A stretch of DNA of 64,000 bases from positions 1-64,000 of the forward strand of contig SFEX01000006.1 of assembly GCA_004557075.1 (NCBI GenBank), in the 5' to 3' direction. The position numbers and the translations under genes are program-made. This document shows, in pieces, positions 48,184 to 57,931 of the stretch. Source of the DNA: Clostridiales bacterium (GTDB lineage Bacteria; Bacillota; Clostridia; Oscillospirales; Oscillospiraceae). Under the pieces are notes generated by a model. The model was not told where the DNA came from, ran no database searches, and saw only the letters and a list, made by a program, of their open reading frames with translations. Numbering within the stretch: the stretch's first letter is position 1; every line of letters begins with the position of its first letter.

Positions 48184-48220
48184 TTGACACATAACAATAG
48201 CTTGATATTAAAATCATGCT
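48184..48220 (+). promoter_or_regulatory. MATE promoter with candidate MarR site
   Basis: TTGACA (48184-48189), 16 bases, TATTAA (48206-48211). The AGCTTGAT...ATCATGCT imperfect palindrome and the exact 10-mer AAATCATGCT overlap and follow the -10 box. Confidence 0.5.
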
Positions 48221-48241
48221 GATGTTTTTTTGGAGGCATTT

Positions 48242-49603
48242 ATGAAAAATCAGGATTCAACGGAGCTGTTTCGCAATATGCCGGTTCCGAAGGCGGTCAT
48301 GAAAAACGCGCTGCCTGCGATGGCCGCCATGCTGATGGTGCTTATCTATAACTTAGCGGACACATTTTTTATCGGCCAGACTCATGACGACCTTCAGGTG
48401 GCCGCCGTATCCCTTGCCACGCCGGTGTTCCTTATCTTTATGGCGGTGGGCACCGTGTTCGGCATAGGCGGCACCTCGGTCATCTCCCGCGCTATGGGAC
48501 AGGGCCGGCAGGATCACGCGAAAAAGGTCTGCTCCTTCTGCATGTGGGGCTGTGTTGCGGTAGGCGCTGCCATGTCCGCTTTTTTCCTGCTGTTCATGGA
48601 TGAAATACTCGGCTGGATAGGCGCTACGCCGGATACATGGGACTACGCCAAAACTTATCTGACGATTGTAAGCTGCTGCGGCCCATTTGTCCTTATCGGA
48701 AACTGCTATTCCAATGTTATCCGTGCCGAGGGGCAGTCCGGGAAGGCTATGATGGGTCAGCTCATAGGCAACCTGCTGAATGTGGTGCTCGACCCTCTGC
48801 TCATTCTGGTGTTTGGCTGGGACATCGCGGGAGCCGCTGTCGCCACGGTCATTGGCAATGTCGTAGGCGCAGGCTACTATATTCTGTATTTCCTGCGCGG
48901 AAGCTCAACTCTCAGCATCCGTCTCAAAGACTTCGCCTTGGGCGGCGGAGTGTGCTCCGGCGTCCTCGCTATCGGCATACCGGCCTCATTGGGCTCGCTT
49001 CTGATGAGCGTCAGCCAGATCATTGTAAACGCCCTCATGACCGACTACGGCGACATGGCGCTGGCGGGGATAGGCGTGGCGATGAAGGTCTCTATGATGA
49101 CCGGCATGGTCTGTATCGGCTTCGGGCAGGGCATACAGCCCCTTTTGGGCTATTGCGTTGGGGCAAAGCTGTGGGAGAGGTTTAAAAAGGTCATGAAATT
49201 TTCCCTCGTGTTCTCGCTGGCGCTCAGCGTGGTGATGACCGGGGTGTGCTATCTGTTCACCAACGGTATCGTCAGCGCGTTCCTTACCGATCCTGCCGCC
49301 TTTGACTATGCCGTGCAGTTTTCCCGCATCCTGTTGACTACCAGCTTCCTGTTTGGTGCGTTCTATGTGCTCAGCAACGCTCTGCAGGCTATGGGCGCGG
49401 CCACGGCGGCGCTGATCGTAAACCTCAGCCGTCAGGGAATAATCTATATACCGGCGCTGTTTATCCTGAAAGCGGCCTTAGGCGCGGCGGGTTTAGCCTG
49501 GGCACAGCCGGTGGCTGATCTGCTTTCCACGGCATTGGTGGCGGTTCTCTATCTCTATACCCGCAAAAGAGCCGAAAAAAGCGCAGATATCGGCGGCACA
49601 TAA
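48242..49603 (+). CDS. MATE-family multidrug efflux transporter
   Basis: ATG 48242 (TTGGAGGCATT upstream) gives 453 residues with about 12 spans. Family blocks include LPAMAAMLMVLIYNLADTFF, FGIGGTSVISRAMGQGRQDH and IGFGQGIQPLLGYCVGAKLW. It exports cationic drugs or metabolites in exchange for Na+ or H+. Located directly after its probable MarR regulator. Confidence 0.92.
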   Translation: MKNQDSTELFRNMPVPKAVMKNALPAMAAMLMVLIYNLADTFFIGQTHDDLQVAAVSLATPVFLIFMAVGTVFGIGGTSVISRAMGQGRQDHAKKVCSFCMWGCVAVGAAMSAFFLLFMDEILGWIGATPDTWDYAKTYLTIVSCCGPFVLIGNCYSNVIRAEGQSGKAMMGQLIGNLLNVVLDPLLILVFGWDIAGAAVATVIGNVVGAGYYILYFLRGSSTLSIRLKDFALGGGVCSGVLAIGIPASLGSLLMSVSQIIVNALMTDYGDMALAGIGVAMKVSMMTGMVCIGFGQGIQPLLGYCVGAKLWERFKKVMKFSLVFSLALSVVMTGVCYLFTNGIVSAFLTDPAAFDYAVQFSRILLTTSFLFGAFYVLSNALQAMGAATAALIVNLSRQGIIYIPALFILKAALGAAGLAWAQPVADLLSTALVAVLYLYTRKRAEKSADIGGT

Positions 49604-49703
49604 GAGCTTGCGTAAAATGGATCGTGATAAATAAAAGATTTTACGGCTATTGACATGATTACAGCCGGGATCACCCGTTTCTTATTATTACAAAATTACA
49701 AAT

Positions 49704-49738
49704 GAAAAAACGACAGCCTGTAGGCTGTCGTTTTTTGC
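49704..49738. terminator. Terminator between convergent MATE genes
   Basis: AAAAAACGACAGCC and GGCTGTCGTTTTTTG form a stem with A- and T-runs on both sides. Confidence 0.85.
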
Positions 49739-49739
49739 G

Positions 49740-51119
49740 TTAACGTTCTGCGGCGAAGCGCCGTGCCGGGCGGCAGCACAGCACCGCTATCAGCATCAGA
49801 AGTGCAGTCAGCGCAAGGGAGATGGGGAATACCGCCATAATCGTCTGGAAGGTCTGGCTCTTTGGAAATACCCAATATATCCAGCTCAGTCTTGTGCCGC
49901 ACACGCCGACCATAGTCAGCACGGCAGGCAGAACGGATATCCCGAAGCCTCGCAGGTAGCCGGAGAGCACCTCATAGCAAAGGCTGAATATGTGCGCCGT
50001 CATGAGCGTCACCAGCCGGATGTAGCCGACGTCAATGACCTGCGGGTCGTTGTTGAAAACAGACAGGAGCTGCTTGCCGAAAGGCAGGATCAGCGCAATG
50101 GCTAAAGCTAAGGCGATAGCGCCCTCGAGAAGGCACAGCAGCATTGTCCTTTTGCAGCGCTTAACGTCCCCGGCGCCGTAGTTTTGCCCAACAAAGGTGG
50201 TGCATGCCTGGCTGAAGGAGTTTAGAATATTATAGGTGATTATCTCAATGTTAAATGAAGCGCCGGAGGCCGCCATGACGATGGTACCAAGGCTGTTGAT
50301 AGCGCTCTGAATAATTATATTCGCAACGGAAAACACCGCGCTTTGCAGACCGGCGGGCAGACCGATACGCAGCATGCGCTTCATGCTTTTAACGTCGATG
50401 CGAAGCGCCTTCGGGGACACTCGGATGATCCTGTCGGTGCGGCGGAGCTTGTAGTACAAAATCGCGGCGCTTACGGCGTTTGCGATAACCGTGGCCGTTG
50501 CCACGCCGTCAACCGTCATGTGCAGTATCGCTACAAAGAACAGATTGAGTATCACGTTCAGTATGCCGGATAATGTAAGCGCCATCAGCGGTATTTTCGT
50601 TTCTCCGACGCTGCGGAAGATAGCGGCCTCAAAGTTATACAGCATGATGACAGGAAGCCCCGCAAAATATATCCGCAGATACAGAAGCGCCAGCGGGAAA
50701 ACCTCATCCGGCGTGCGAAGCGCCTCAAGCAGCGGCGCAGCTATAAGCTCGCCGACGGTCGCGGCCAGCAGGCCGCCGAGCACTGCCAAGACTATGGCTG
50801 TATGTACAGCGCGGCTCACGGCCTGCTCATCCCGCTGCCCCACGGCATAGGCTATCGTCACGTTCGCGCCAAGGGAAATTCCTATAAAGAGGTTTATGAC
50901 AAGACCGATTATCGCACTGGTGGCGCTTACAGCGGCTACCGAGGCCGTGCGCAGATCACCGGTGAAATTGCCGACGACCGCAATATCGGCCGCGTTGAAA
51001 AGCTGTCCAAGTATAGCAGTCGCCGCGATTGGCAGGGCAAATCTTGGGATTTTGTCCCAGATGGGCCCGTGCAGCATATCTAACTGCTTTCTTTCCTTTG
51101 CCGTTTCCAATTTATACAT
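49740..51119 (-). CDS. MATE-family efflux transporter
   Basis: The 459-residue protein has about 12 spans: MLHGPIWDKIPRFALPIAAT, AILGQLFNAADIAVVGNFTG, TTFVGQNYGAGDVKRCKRTM. It belongs to a different MATE subgroup from the neighbour at 48242 (N-terminal GPIWDKI pattern, typical of the DinF/NorM-like set in Clostridia). GGAAGATG lies upstream. Substrate unknown. Confidence 0.9.
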   Translation of the reverse strand: MYKLETAKERKQLDMLHGPIWDKIPRFALPIAATAILGQLFNAADIAVVGNFTGDLRTASVAAVSATSAIIGLVINLFIGISLGANVTIAYAVGQRDEQAVSRAVHTAIVLAVLGGLLAATVGELIAAPLLEALRTPDEVFPLALLYLRIYFAGLPVIMLYNFEAAIFRSVGETKIPLMALTLSGILNVILNLFFVAILHMTVDGVATATVIANAVSAAILYYKLRRTDRIIRVSPKALRIDVKSMKRMLRIGLPAGLQSAVFSVANIIIQSAINSLGTIVMAASGASFNIEIITYNILNSFSQACTTFVGQNYGAGDVKRCKRTMLLCLLEGAIALALAIALILPFGKQLLSVFNNDPQVIDVGYIRLVTLMTAHIFSLCYEVLSGYLRGFGISVLPAVLTMVGVCGTRLSWIYWVFPKSQTFQTIMAVFPISLALTALLMLIAVLCCRPARRFAAER

Positions 51120-51269
51120 CTTCCTTTTATTTTTATCCGCGTTGCACAGTATAACACGGTTTCGGAAAAATGCAATAATACTTTATTATTATAAAACCGC
51201 GCAAAATAATTGCCATTTGGCCTCTGGGATGGTATCATATATACAACTATAATTAAGGAGTGCGATAAA

Positions 51270-52712
51270 ATGAAAGCAAAAAAGGCCATATCACTTATCC
51301 TGTGCATGGTGATGATCTTCGCTCTTGCAGTGCCTGCTCTGGCGGCTGAAGATGTTAAATTCACCGACGTGCCGGACGGCTACTGGGCAAAGGATTCAAT
51401 ATACCTTGTTGCAAAGGCGGGCATCGTCGGCGGCTATCCCGACGGCTCCTTCAGGCCGGAGAATAACATCACCCGCGAGCAGTTTGCAAAGGTAGTCGCA
51501 AACTTCATGGGCTACACCGAGAAGGCGGAGCTCAATTTCAGCGACGTTGACCCGAACAGCAATCTTACGCCCTATGTCGCGATGTGCGTCAAGGCCGGAG
51601 TTATCAACGGCTACCCCGACGGCACGTTCAAGCCCAAGGCGTATATCACCCGCGAGGCGGCGGCGACTATGCTCTGCCGCGCCTTTAAGCTCGACACCAC
51701 CGGCATGCAGCCGAAATTTACCGACAGCGCGAGCATAGCCGATGTGTTCAAGGCTTCCGTTGCCGCAATGAACCTCACCGAGGTCATCGCGGGCTACCCC
51801 TCCGGCGAGTTCAGACCCAAGGCAAATCTGACCCGTGCCCAGATGATGGTCATGATAAGCCGCCTGCTCGTGACAACCGACGAGAGTGTCATATCCGTAG
51901 CCGCCACCGCTGGCGACGCAAGCCTGAGCTTTGACGTGCTCGGCGACTACAGTACGCTGCTGTACATTCCGAACAATGATGTCAGCACCGCAAAGGTGAC
52001 TGTGAGCGTGGTGCCCGGCGAAGATCTCAAGAAGCTTGGAATGACTGAGACAAGTGCTGAGTATGAAACCGGCGTTGACGGCAAGTTCAGTCCCAGGGAC
52101 ATGTTCTCCGCAGCGTATGACTACAATTTTGCGACCGTCAAGGCGAGCGTAAACGGAAAAGACTGCACCTTCAACGTCTATGGTCAGAACGCCGAGGGCG
52201 GCAGACTCATCACCTCGACCCCGACCGACAGCGCCAAGGCTGACGCCGCGATGCAGGAGCTTGTAAGCGTTAAGAATTTCTTCATGAACCTGCTCAAAAC
52301 CGGCAACTCCGTTACCCTGGCAAACGGCTCGTATATCCAGATAGGAACCGAGCGCCTTGGCTTTAAGGACGACGTTAAGGACAACCTCACCATTGATAAC
52401 ACTGCCGACCCTGCGACCATCGCTGCCGCGATAGAGCAGTGCATTGACCTTAAAACCGGCGTTCAGAACGACGGCAATGAGTTTACAGTAGTTATAAAGA
52501 AGGGCACAAGCGTTGCCACGGAAAAGGGCACCGTCACTCTTATCAAGGATATAACCGTGACGGCCAACGGCGCCGGAACTGACTTTGACGGCATTCTCAG
52601 CAAGCTGCTGACTGCCGACGAGAGCGATGCCGGTATGCTCATCGGCCTTGCAAACGAGATAATCGCGGCTATAGACGGCCACGTTGTCTATGTAAACGTA
52701 ACGATAAAATAA
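51270..52712 (+). CDS. SLH-domain surface protein
   Basis: The 480-residue product has a signal peptide (AISLILCMVMIFALAVPALA) and three S-layer homology domains: FTDVPDGYWAKDSIYLVAKA with GGYPDGSFRPENNITREQF; FSDVDPNSNLTPYV with GYPDGTFKPKAYITREAA; and KFTDSASIADVFKASV with GYPSGEFRPKANLTRAQ. The C-terminal ~280 residues are unfamiliar. SLH domains bind pyruvylated wall polymer, so the protein sits on the cell surface. AAGGAGTGCG precedes ATG 51270. Confidence 0.88.
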   Translation: MKAKKAISLILCMVMIFALAVPALAAEDVKFTDVPDGYWAKDSIYLVAKAGIVGGYPDGSFRPENNITREQFAKVVANFMGYTEKAELNFSDVDPNSNLTPYVAMCVKAGVINGYPDGTFKPKAYITREAAATMLCRAFKLDTTGMQPKFTDSASIADVFKASVAAMNLTEVIAGYPSGEFRPKANLTRAQMMVMISRLLVTTDESVISVAATAGDASLSFDVLGDYSTLLYIPNNDVSTAKVTVSVVPGEDLKKLGMTETSAEYETGVDGKFSPRDMFSAAYDYNFATVKASVNGKDCTFNVYGQNAEGGRLITSTPTDSAKADAAMQELVSVKNFFMNLLKTGNSVTLANGSYIQIGTERLGFKDDVKDNLTIDNTADPATIAAAIEQCIDLKTGVQNDGNEFTVVIKKGTSVATEKGTVTLIKDITVTANGAGTDFDGILSKLLTADESDAGMLIGLANEIIAAIDGHVVYVNVTIK

Positions 52713-52723
52713 ATACAAGAGGA

Positions 52724-52753
52724 AATATCGGCGGGTTCCCGCCGATATTTTTT
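52724..52753 (+). terminator. Terminator after the SLH gene
   Basis: AATATCGGCGGG and CCCGCCGATATTTTTT form a strong hairpin with T-run. Confidence 0.9.
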
Positions 52754-52866
52754 AGCTAATTATTGACAATTTAGAGGTAATCTTGTAAAATTAATACAGG
52801 CTGACAGCCGCCAGTTCGTATTCGTGGGTAGTTTGGGACTCGAGATACTGACAGGAGGTAATCGAT

Positions 52867-53427
52867 ATGAAAAAAAGTCATGTAGTTTTGCTTTGCATAG
52901 TCGTTCTTGCCGTGATCGTCTCATTGGGAGCTGTAGTATTTGCTATGCCTGATGAACAGGACACGGACAAAAATTTGGCCGTAGAAGGTAGCACTGCGGT
53001 TTTCATGCAGAAGGAAGTCAGGCTGACGGGCTCTGTTGAGGAAGTAAAAAGCAGCACTCATTTTGAGGATTACAGATATAAAATCGAGGAGCTGAGCGAC
53101 GGAGAACTGAGCAGAGCCAAAGCCAATATGATAAGCCGCGACAAAGCACTTGAAATTGCGGTTTCCGAAGTTGAGCAAATGGCAAAATCCGAGGCCAAAT
53201 CTATAAACGCCGTTGCAGTGAGATTCACTGATCCCGAGACTGCTACAGTCCCAGGCACGGATATGAGTCTTAAAGATAAGGCCGTATGGCTTGTAACGTT
53301 TAACGACGTTGCGATGCAGCGCGGCGGCCCTGCGGGAGACTATGACAGAAGCATGGTCGCCGACGTCAATGTCGTTATAGATATTGCAACGGGAGAGGTT
53401 CTTGAAACGATTTCTCATGCGGCATAA
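52867..53427 (+). CDS. Secreted or membrane-anchored protein, unknown
   Basis: The 186-residue protein starts MKKSHVVLLCIVVLAVIVSL with a signal/anchor segment ending near VVFAMP. The outer part contains MISRDKALEIAVSEVEQMAK and a C-terminal DVNVVIDIATGEVLET, which together resemble a PepSY-like fold; this is tentative. ACAGGAGGTAATCG precedes ATG 52867. Monocistronic. Confidence 0.65.
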   Translation: MKKSHVVLLCIVVLAVIVSLGAVVFAMPDEQDTDKNLAVEGSTAVFMQKEVRLTGSVEEVKSSTHFEDYRYKIEELSDGELSRAKANMISRDKALEIAVSEVEQMAKSEAKSINAVAVRFTDPETATVPGTDMSLKDKAVWLVTFNDVAMQRGGPAGDYDRSMVADVNVVIDIATGEVLETISHAA

Positions 53428-53445
53428 ATAAATACTGCTAAACCC

Positions 53446-53481
53446 GAAGCGGCGGCGCGCAAAAGCGCCGCTGCTTTTTTC
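53446..53481 (+). terminator. Terminator
   Basis: GCGGCGGCGC and GCGCCGCTGC form a GC-rich stem followed by TTTTTT. Confidence 0.85.
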
Positions 53482-53546
53482 GTTTACACATGATGAAAAA
53501 TGTGCTAAAATAATCTATTATCATAATGTATGCACAGGAGACAGCT

Positions 53547-54617
53547 ATGCATGGAAAACTGAAGCAGCTTGACAACAGGTACGCCGAGATCGAGCGGCGC
53601 ATGGAGGAGGGGACTATCTACGCAGACCCCGCCGCCTACACGAAATGCGCCAGAGAGATGAAGGAGCTTGAGCCAATTGTCATGGCTTACAGGGAATATG
53701 AAAAGTGCCGAGCGGCGATGGTGGGGGCGGAGGAGCTGATGTCCGACCCTGAGTTTAAGGAGCTTGCGCAGGAGGAATATTCCGAGGCAAAGGAAAAATG
53801 CGCGCAGCTTGAGGAAAAGCTGAAGATACTGCTTTTGCCCAAGGATCCAAACGATGAGCGCAATATAATCATGGAGATACGCGGCGGCGTCGGCGGCGAG
53901 GAGGGCTCGCTGTTTGCATATGACCTGTTCAGAATGTACTCCATGTACGCCGAGAGCAGGGGCTGGAAGATAGACGTTGTAAACGTAAACGAAACGGAGC
54001 TTGGCGGTATAAAGGAGATAAGCTTCGTCGTCGAGGGCGAGGGCGCGTATTCGAGGCTCAAATTCGAGGCCGGAGGACACCGCGTGCAGCGCGTTCCGGA
54101 AACCGAGAGCGGCGGCAGGATACACACCTCGGCGGCGACGGTGGCGGTGCTTCCCGAAGCCGAGGAGGTCGAGTTCAGCATTAACCCTGCCGACCTTCAG
54201 ATAGACACCTACCGCTCATCCGGCGCTGGCGGTCAGCATGTTAATAAGACAGAGAGCGCCATCCGCATAACCCATATCCCCACGGGCGTTGTGGTCGAAT
54301 GTCAGGATGAGCGCAGCCAGTACAAAAACAAGGACAAGGCGATGAAGATACTGCGCTCAAAGCTGTATGAGGCAGAGCAGGCAAAGCAGGCCGCCGCCAT
54401 AGCCGCCGAGCGCAAAAGTCAGGTCGGCACGGGCGACAGATCAGACAGGGTGCGAACCTATAATTTTCCGCAGAACCGAGTAACCGATCACAGGCTTTCC
54501 GGCGATGTGCGCAACTTCAATATTTCAAGCGTCATTAACGGCGACCTTGACCCGATCATAGACGCGCTTGTGACCAGCGATCAGGCGGAAAAATTAAAAA
54601 ATCAGGCGGAACAGTAA
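53547..54617 (+). CDS. prfA: Peptide chain release factor 1
   Basis: ATG 53547 (CAGGAGACAGCT upstream) gives 356 residues. RF1 features: the tripeptide anticodon region RVPETESGGRIHTSAATVAV (PET, matching P-x-T), GGQ in SSGAGGQHVNKTESAIRITH (GGQ near 232), and the C-terminal RVRTYNFPQNRVTDHR. It ends translation at UAA and UAG, so UAG should be a working stop here, which matters for the amber codons in khpA and mobC. prmC, the usual GGQ methylase partner, is not adjacent. Confidence 0.95.
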   Translation: MHGKLKQLDNRYAEIERRMEEGTIYADPAAYTKCAREMKELEPIVMAYREYEKCRAAMVGAEELMSDPEFKELAQEEYSEAKEKCAQLEEKLKILLLPKDPNDERNIIMEIRGGVGGEEGSLFAYDLFRMYSMYAESRGWKIDVVNVNETELGGIKEISFVVEGEGAYSRLKFEAGGHRVQRVPETESGGRIHTSAATVAVLPEAEEVEFSINPADLQIDTYRSSGAGGQHVNKTESAIRITHIPTGVVVECQDERSQYKNKDKAMKILRSKLYEAEQAKQAAAIAAERKSQVGTGDRSDRVRTYNFPQNRVTDHRLSGDVRNFNISSVINGDLDPIIDALVTSDQAEKLKNQAEQ

Positions 54618-55825
54618 TGAAAACTGAGATAATTACGGAAAAATTGAGTCACGCGGCGAAGCTCATAAAGGACGGAGAGCTTGTAGCCGTGCCGACCGAA
54701 ACGGTGTACGGCCTTGCGGGAAACGGCCTTGACGCGACTGCTGTCGAGAAGATATACGAAATAAAGGGCAGACCGGAGGTAAAGCCGCTCTCGCTTATGG
54801 TCTCGGGTAAAACGGCTATGTCAAAATACTGCGAGGCGGTTCCCAAGCAGGCAAAGCGCCTTGCCGAAAAGTTCTGGCCGGGGCCGCTGACTATCGTGCT
54901 GAAGGCTAAGGATATCGTTCCCGATATCGTGCGCGCCGGAGGCGAGACGGTTGCGCTGCGCTGTCCGGATCACCCCATGACGTTGGAGCTTATCAAAAAA
55001 TCCGCGCTGCCGCTTGCAGCTCCCTCGGCAAACCCATCGGGCGCCGAAAGCCCCAAGACGGCGCAGGAGGTCATGGAGTATTTTGACGGTAAGATCGCCG
55101 CTGTAATTGACGGCGGGCGCTGCGGCATAGGCACGGAATCAACTATAATAGACATGAGCAGCGTACCGTATAAAATACTGCGCTCCGGTGCGCTTTCGGA
55201 GCCGAGCATACGCTCGGCCCTTGCGGATAATCTCACCGTCATAGGAATAACCGGCGGCACGGGCTGCGGCAAGACCACGGCGCTCAGAGCGCTTGAGAAG
55301 AAGGGCGCAATGATAATCGACTGCGACGCGCTCTACCATGAAATGCTGGAGACAAACACCGCGATGCTCGCAGATATCGAGCACTTTTTCCCCGGCTCTG
55401 TCGTGGACGGCAGGCTCGACCGCAAGAACCTTGGCGCGGTCGTGTTTTCAAACGATGCGGCGCTGGAGGATCTTAATGCCATAACCCACCATTATATCGG
55501 CCTTGAGGTGCAGCGGCTTCTGGAGGATTGGGCGATGCGGGGCGGCACTCTCGCCGCTATTGACGCCATCGCGCTTATCGAAAGCGGATTAGGCGCAAAG
55601 TGCAGGTCGGTCGTAGGCGTCGTGGCGGATAAAACCACGCGCATTGAGCGTATAATGAAACGTGACGGCATAGAGCGCGAATATGCCATGATGAGGGTAA
55701 ACGCACAGTATCCGAACGAATATTTTGAGGAACGCTGTGATTATATACTTCGTAACGACGGAAGCGAAAAGGATTTTGAAAAACAATGCAACAAACTGTT
55801 TAAGGAAGTGCTGAAAAATGGATGA
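54617..55825 (+). CDS. Fusion: TsaC threonylcarbamoyl-AMP synthase + CoaE dephospho-CoA kinase
   Basis: The 402-residue product joins two enzymes. Residues 1-205 are TsaC/YrdC: LVAVPTETVYGLAGNGLDA, KGRPEVKPLSLMV, FWPGPLTIVL, PLAAPSANPSG and GTESTIID; they make threonylcarbamoyl-AMP for tRNA t6A37. Residues 207-402 are CoaE: Walker A GITGGTGCGKTTALRALE, CDALYHEML and DKTTRIERIMKRDG; they phosphorylate dephospho-CoA. No frameshift lies between them. The start overlaps the prfA stop (TAATG) and the stop overlaps the next ATG by 8 bases, giving tight coupling. Confidence 0.9.
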   Translation: MKTEIITEKLSHAAKLIKDGELVAVPTETVYGLAGNGLDATAVEKIYEIKGRPEVKPLSLMVSGKTAMSKYCEAVPKQAKRLAEKFWPGPLTIVLKAKDIVPDIVRAGGETVALRCPDHPMTLELIKKSALPLAAPSANPSGAESPKTAQEVMEYFDGKIAAVIDGGRCGIGTESTIIDMSSVPYKILRSGALSEPSIRSALADNLTVIGITGGTGCGKTTALRALEKKGAMIIDCDALYHEMLETNTAMLADIEHFFPGSVVDGRLDRKNLGAVVFSNDAALEDLNAITHHYIGLEVQRLLEDWAMRGGTLAAIDAIALIESGLGAKCRSVVGVVADKTTRIERIMKRDGIEREYAMMRVNAQYPNEYFEERCDYILRNDGSEKDFEKQCNKLFKEVLKNG

Positions 55826-57203
55826 AATTAAAAACGCGCTGTTTTATAAGCAGCAAAACGGCTATGATGTGATGGACACCGACCAGCGCATCGCCATGGA
55901 GGATTATTGCCGTGGCTACATGGCTTTTCTGAACGAAAACCGCACAGAGCGGGAAGCCGTCAAGACGGCGATAGAGCTTGCCGAGGACGCGGGATTTGTC
56001 GAGTTTAAGGCGGGCATGAGCCTGAAGGCCGGCAGCAGAGTTTACAGCAATAACCGCAGCAAGGCGCTAATGCTGGCCGTCATCGGAGAAAAGAAGCTCG
56101 ATAATGGCTGTGTCATCGCCGGAGCGCATGTTGACGCTCCCCGCATCGACTTAAAGCAAAATCCCATGTACGAGTCCGACGAGCTGGCGTTTTTCAAAAC
56201 GCACTATTACGGCGGCATCAAGAAATACCAGTGGGTGACGATCCCCCTTGAGCTGCACGGCGTTGTGGCGCTCAAAAGCGGAGAGACGATAGACGTCAGC
56301 ATCGGCCGCGCCCCCGACGATCCCCAGTTTGTGATTACCGACCTCCTGCCGCATCTCGGCAAGGATCAGATGAAAAAAACAATGGAAGAGGGCATAAGCG
56401 GCGAGGGACTCAATATCCTCATCGGCAGCGTGCCCTATGCCGGGGAGGGCAGCGACAGGGTAAAGCTTGCCGTCATGAGCATACTCAATGACAGATACGG
56501 CATAGTCGAGGAGGATTTCCTCTCCGCCGAGCTTACCGCTGTGCCCGCGTTCGAGGTCCGCGAGATCGGACTTGACCGCTCTCTTATCGGCGGCTACGGC
56601 CACGATGACCGCGTGTGCGCCTATGCGGAGCTGAAAGCAATTCTGGATATTGACGGTGTGCCCGACAGAACCTGCGTCTGCATACTTGCGGACAAGGAGG
56701 AAACCGGCTCTGACGGCGTGAGTGGTATGCAGAGCAGGGCGTTTGAGTGCTTCATGGAGGAGCTTTGCGAGATCCAGCAGGTGCCGATGCGCCGCTGCTT
56801 TGAAAAAAGCTTCTGCCTGTCGGCAGACGTAACGGCGGCCTTTGACCCCAACTTCCCCGAGGTATCGGAAAAGCGCAATGACTCAAAGCTCAATTACGGC
56901 ATGGGCATCTGCAAATTCACAGGCGCGCGCGGCAAGAGCGGCACGAGCGACGCCTCGGCCGAGGTGGTCGCGTATCTGCGCAGGCTGTTTGCCGATAACG
57001 GCGTTGTCTGGCAGATGAGCGAGCTTGGCAAGGTAGACCAGGGCGGCGGCGGTACGATAGCAAAGTACATGGCAAACCGCGATATCGACACCATCGACGC
57101 CGGAGTCCCGGTGCTGAGCATGCACTCTCCCTTTGAGGTCGTTGCGAAATTCGACTGCTATATGACCTATCGTGGAGTGCTGGCCGCGTATACGGACAAA
57201 TAA
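55818..57203 (+). CDS. M18-family aminopeptidase
   Basis: The 461-residue zinc peptidase shows GAHVDAPRIDLKQNPMYESD (first His/Asp ligands), ADKEETGSDGVSGMQSR (catalytic Glu and ligands) and VPVLSMHSPFEV (last His). It resembles the anaerobe version of aspartyl aminopeptidase (LAP4/ApeA group), forming large tetrahedral cytosolic complexes. It starts 8 bases inside the TsaC-CoaE gene. Confidence 0.9.
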   Translation: MDEIKNALFYKQQNGYDVMDTDQRIAMEDYCRGYMAFLNENRTEREAVKTAIELAEDAGFVEFKAGMSLKAGSRVYSNNRSKALMLAVIGEKKLDNGCVIAGAHVDAPRIDLKQNPMYESDELAFFKTHYYGGIKKYQWVTIPLELHGVVALKSGETIDVSIGRAPDDPQFVITDLLPHLGKDQMKKTMEEGISGEGLNILIGSVPYAGEGSDRVKLAVMSILNDRYGIVEEDFLSAELTAVPAFEVREIGLDRSLIGGYGHDDRVCAYAELKAILDIDGVPDRTCVCILADKEETGSDGVSGMQSRAFECFMEELCEIQQVPMRRCFEKSFCLSADVTAAFDPNFPEVSEKRNDSKLNYGMGICKFTGARGKSGTSDASAEVVAYLRRLFADNGVVWQMSELGKVDQGGGGTIAKYMANRDIDTIDAGVPVLSMHSPFEVVAKFDCYMTYRGVLAAYTDK

Positions 57204-57251
57204 AAGACTAAAACCGCCTCATACCTGCCAAAATAGGTATGAGGTGATTTT

Positions 57252-57896
57252 TTGGAAGAGATAAAGGAATTAGGAAGCGCGCAGCAGCAGGGCAGGGAGG
57301 GGATCATCCACTGTCTGACGATAATCGGGCAGGTGGAGGGCCACCAGCTTCTGCCGGAGGATAACAAGACAACGAAATATGAGCACATTATGCCGCTGCT
57401 TGCCGCCGTTGAGGAATCCGAGGAGATAAAGGGACTGCTTATCCTGCTCAATACCGTCGGAGGCGATGTTGAGGCGGGACTTGGCATAGCAGAGCTTATA
57501 GCGGGAATGAAAAAGCCGACGGTGTCGCTGGTCTTGGGCGGAGGCCACTCCATCGGCGTGCCGCTGGCGGTGGCTGCAAAGCGCAGCCTTATAGCGCCGT
57601 CGGCAGCGATGACGATACATCCGGTAAGGCTGAACGGCGTCGTTATAGGAGTGCCCCAGACCTATAACTATTTTGCGAGGATACAGGAGCGCATAGTCGG
57701 CTTTGTGACCTCCCACTCCGGCGTGAGCCGCGAAAAATATACGGAGCTCATGATGGCGACTGACGAGATAGCAAACGACGTCGGCAGCGTTATCTATGGC
57801 GAGGAGGCTGTCGCCTGCGGGCTGATAGACGGCATAGGCACTCTGTCCGACGCGCTGGATTATCTCCACGGCGAGATTGAAAAAAACAGCAAATGA
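57252..57896 (+). CDS. TepA-like ClpP-family serine protease
   Basis: A TTG start at 57252 (GAGGTGATTT upstream) gives 214 residues. The ClpP/crotonase fold carries LLILLNTVGGDVEAGLGIAE, the nucleophile in LVLGGGHSIGVPLAVAA (Ser after GGGH) and His in TIHPVRLNGV. TepA is a cytosolic ClpP-type protease encoded beside spoIIIE in Bacillus and Clostridia; it has been linked to protein translocation and spore-protein handling. Here uppP separates it from spoIIIE. Confidence 0.85.
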   Translation: MEEIKELGSAQQQGREGIIHCLTIIGQVEGHQLLPEDNKTTKYEHIMPLLAAVEESEEIKGLLILLNTVGGDVEAGLGIAELIAGMKKPTVSLVLGGGHSIGVPLAVAAKRSLIAPSAAMTIHPVRLNGVVIGVPQTYNYFARIQERIVGFVTSHSGVSREKYTELMMATDEIANDVGSVIYGEEAVACGLIDGIGTLSDALDYLHGEIEKNSK

Positions 57897-57899
57897 TTT

Positions 57900-57931
57900 G
57901 AAAAGAAGACGGCGCCACCGTCTTCTTTTTT
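57900..57931 (+). terminator. Terminator after tepA
   Basis: AAAAGAAGACGG and CCGTCTTCTTTTTT form a hairpin with T-run. Confidence 0.88.
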
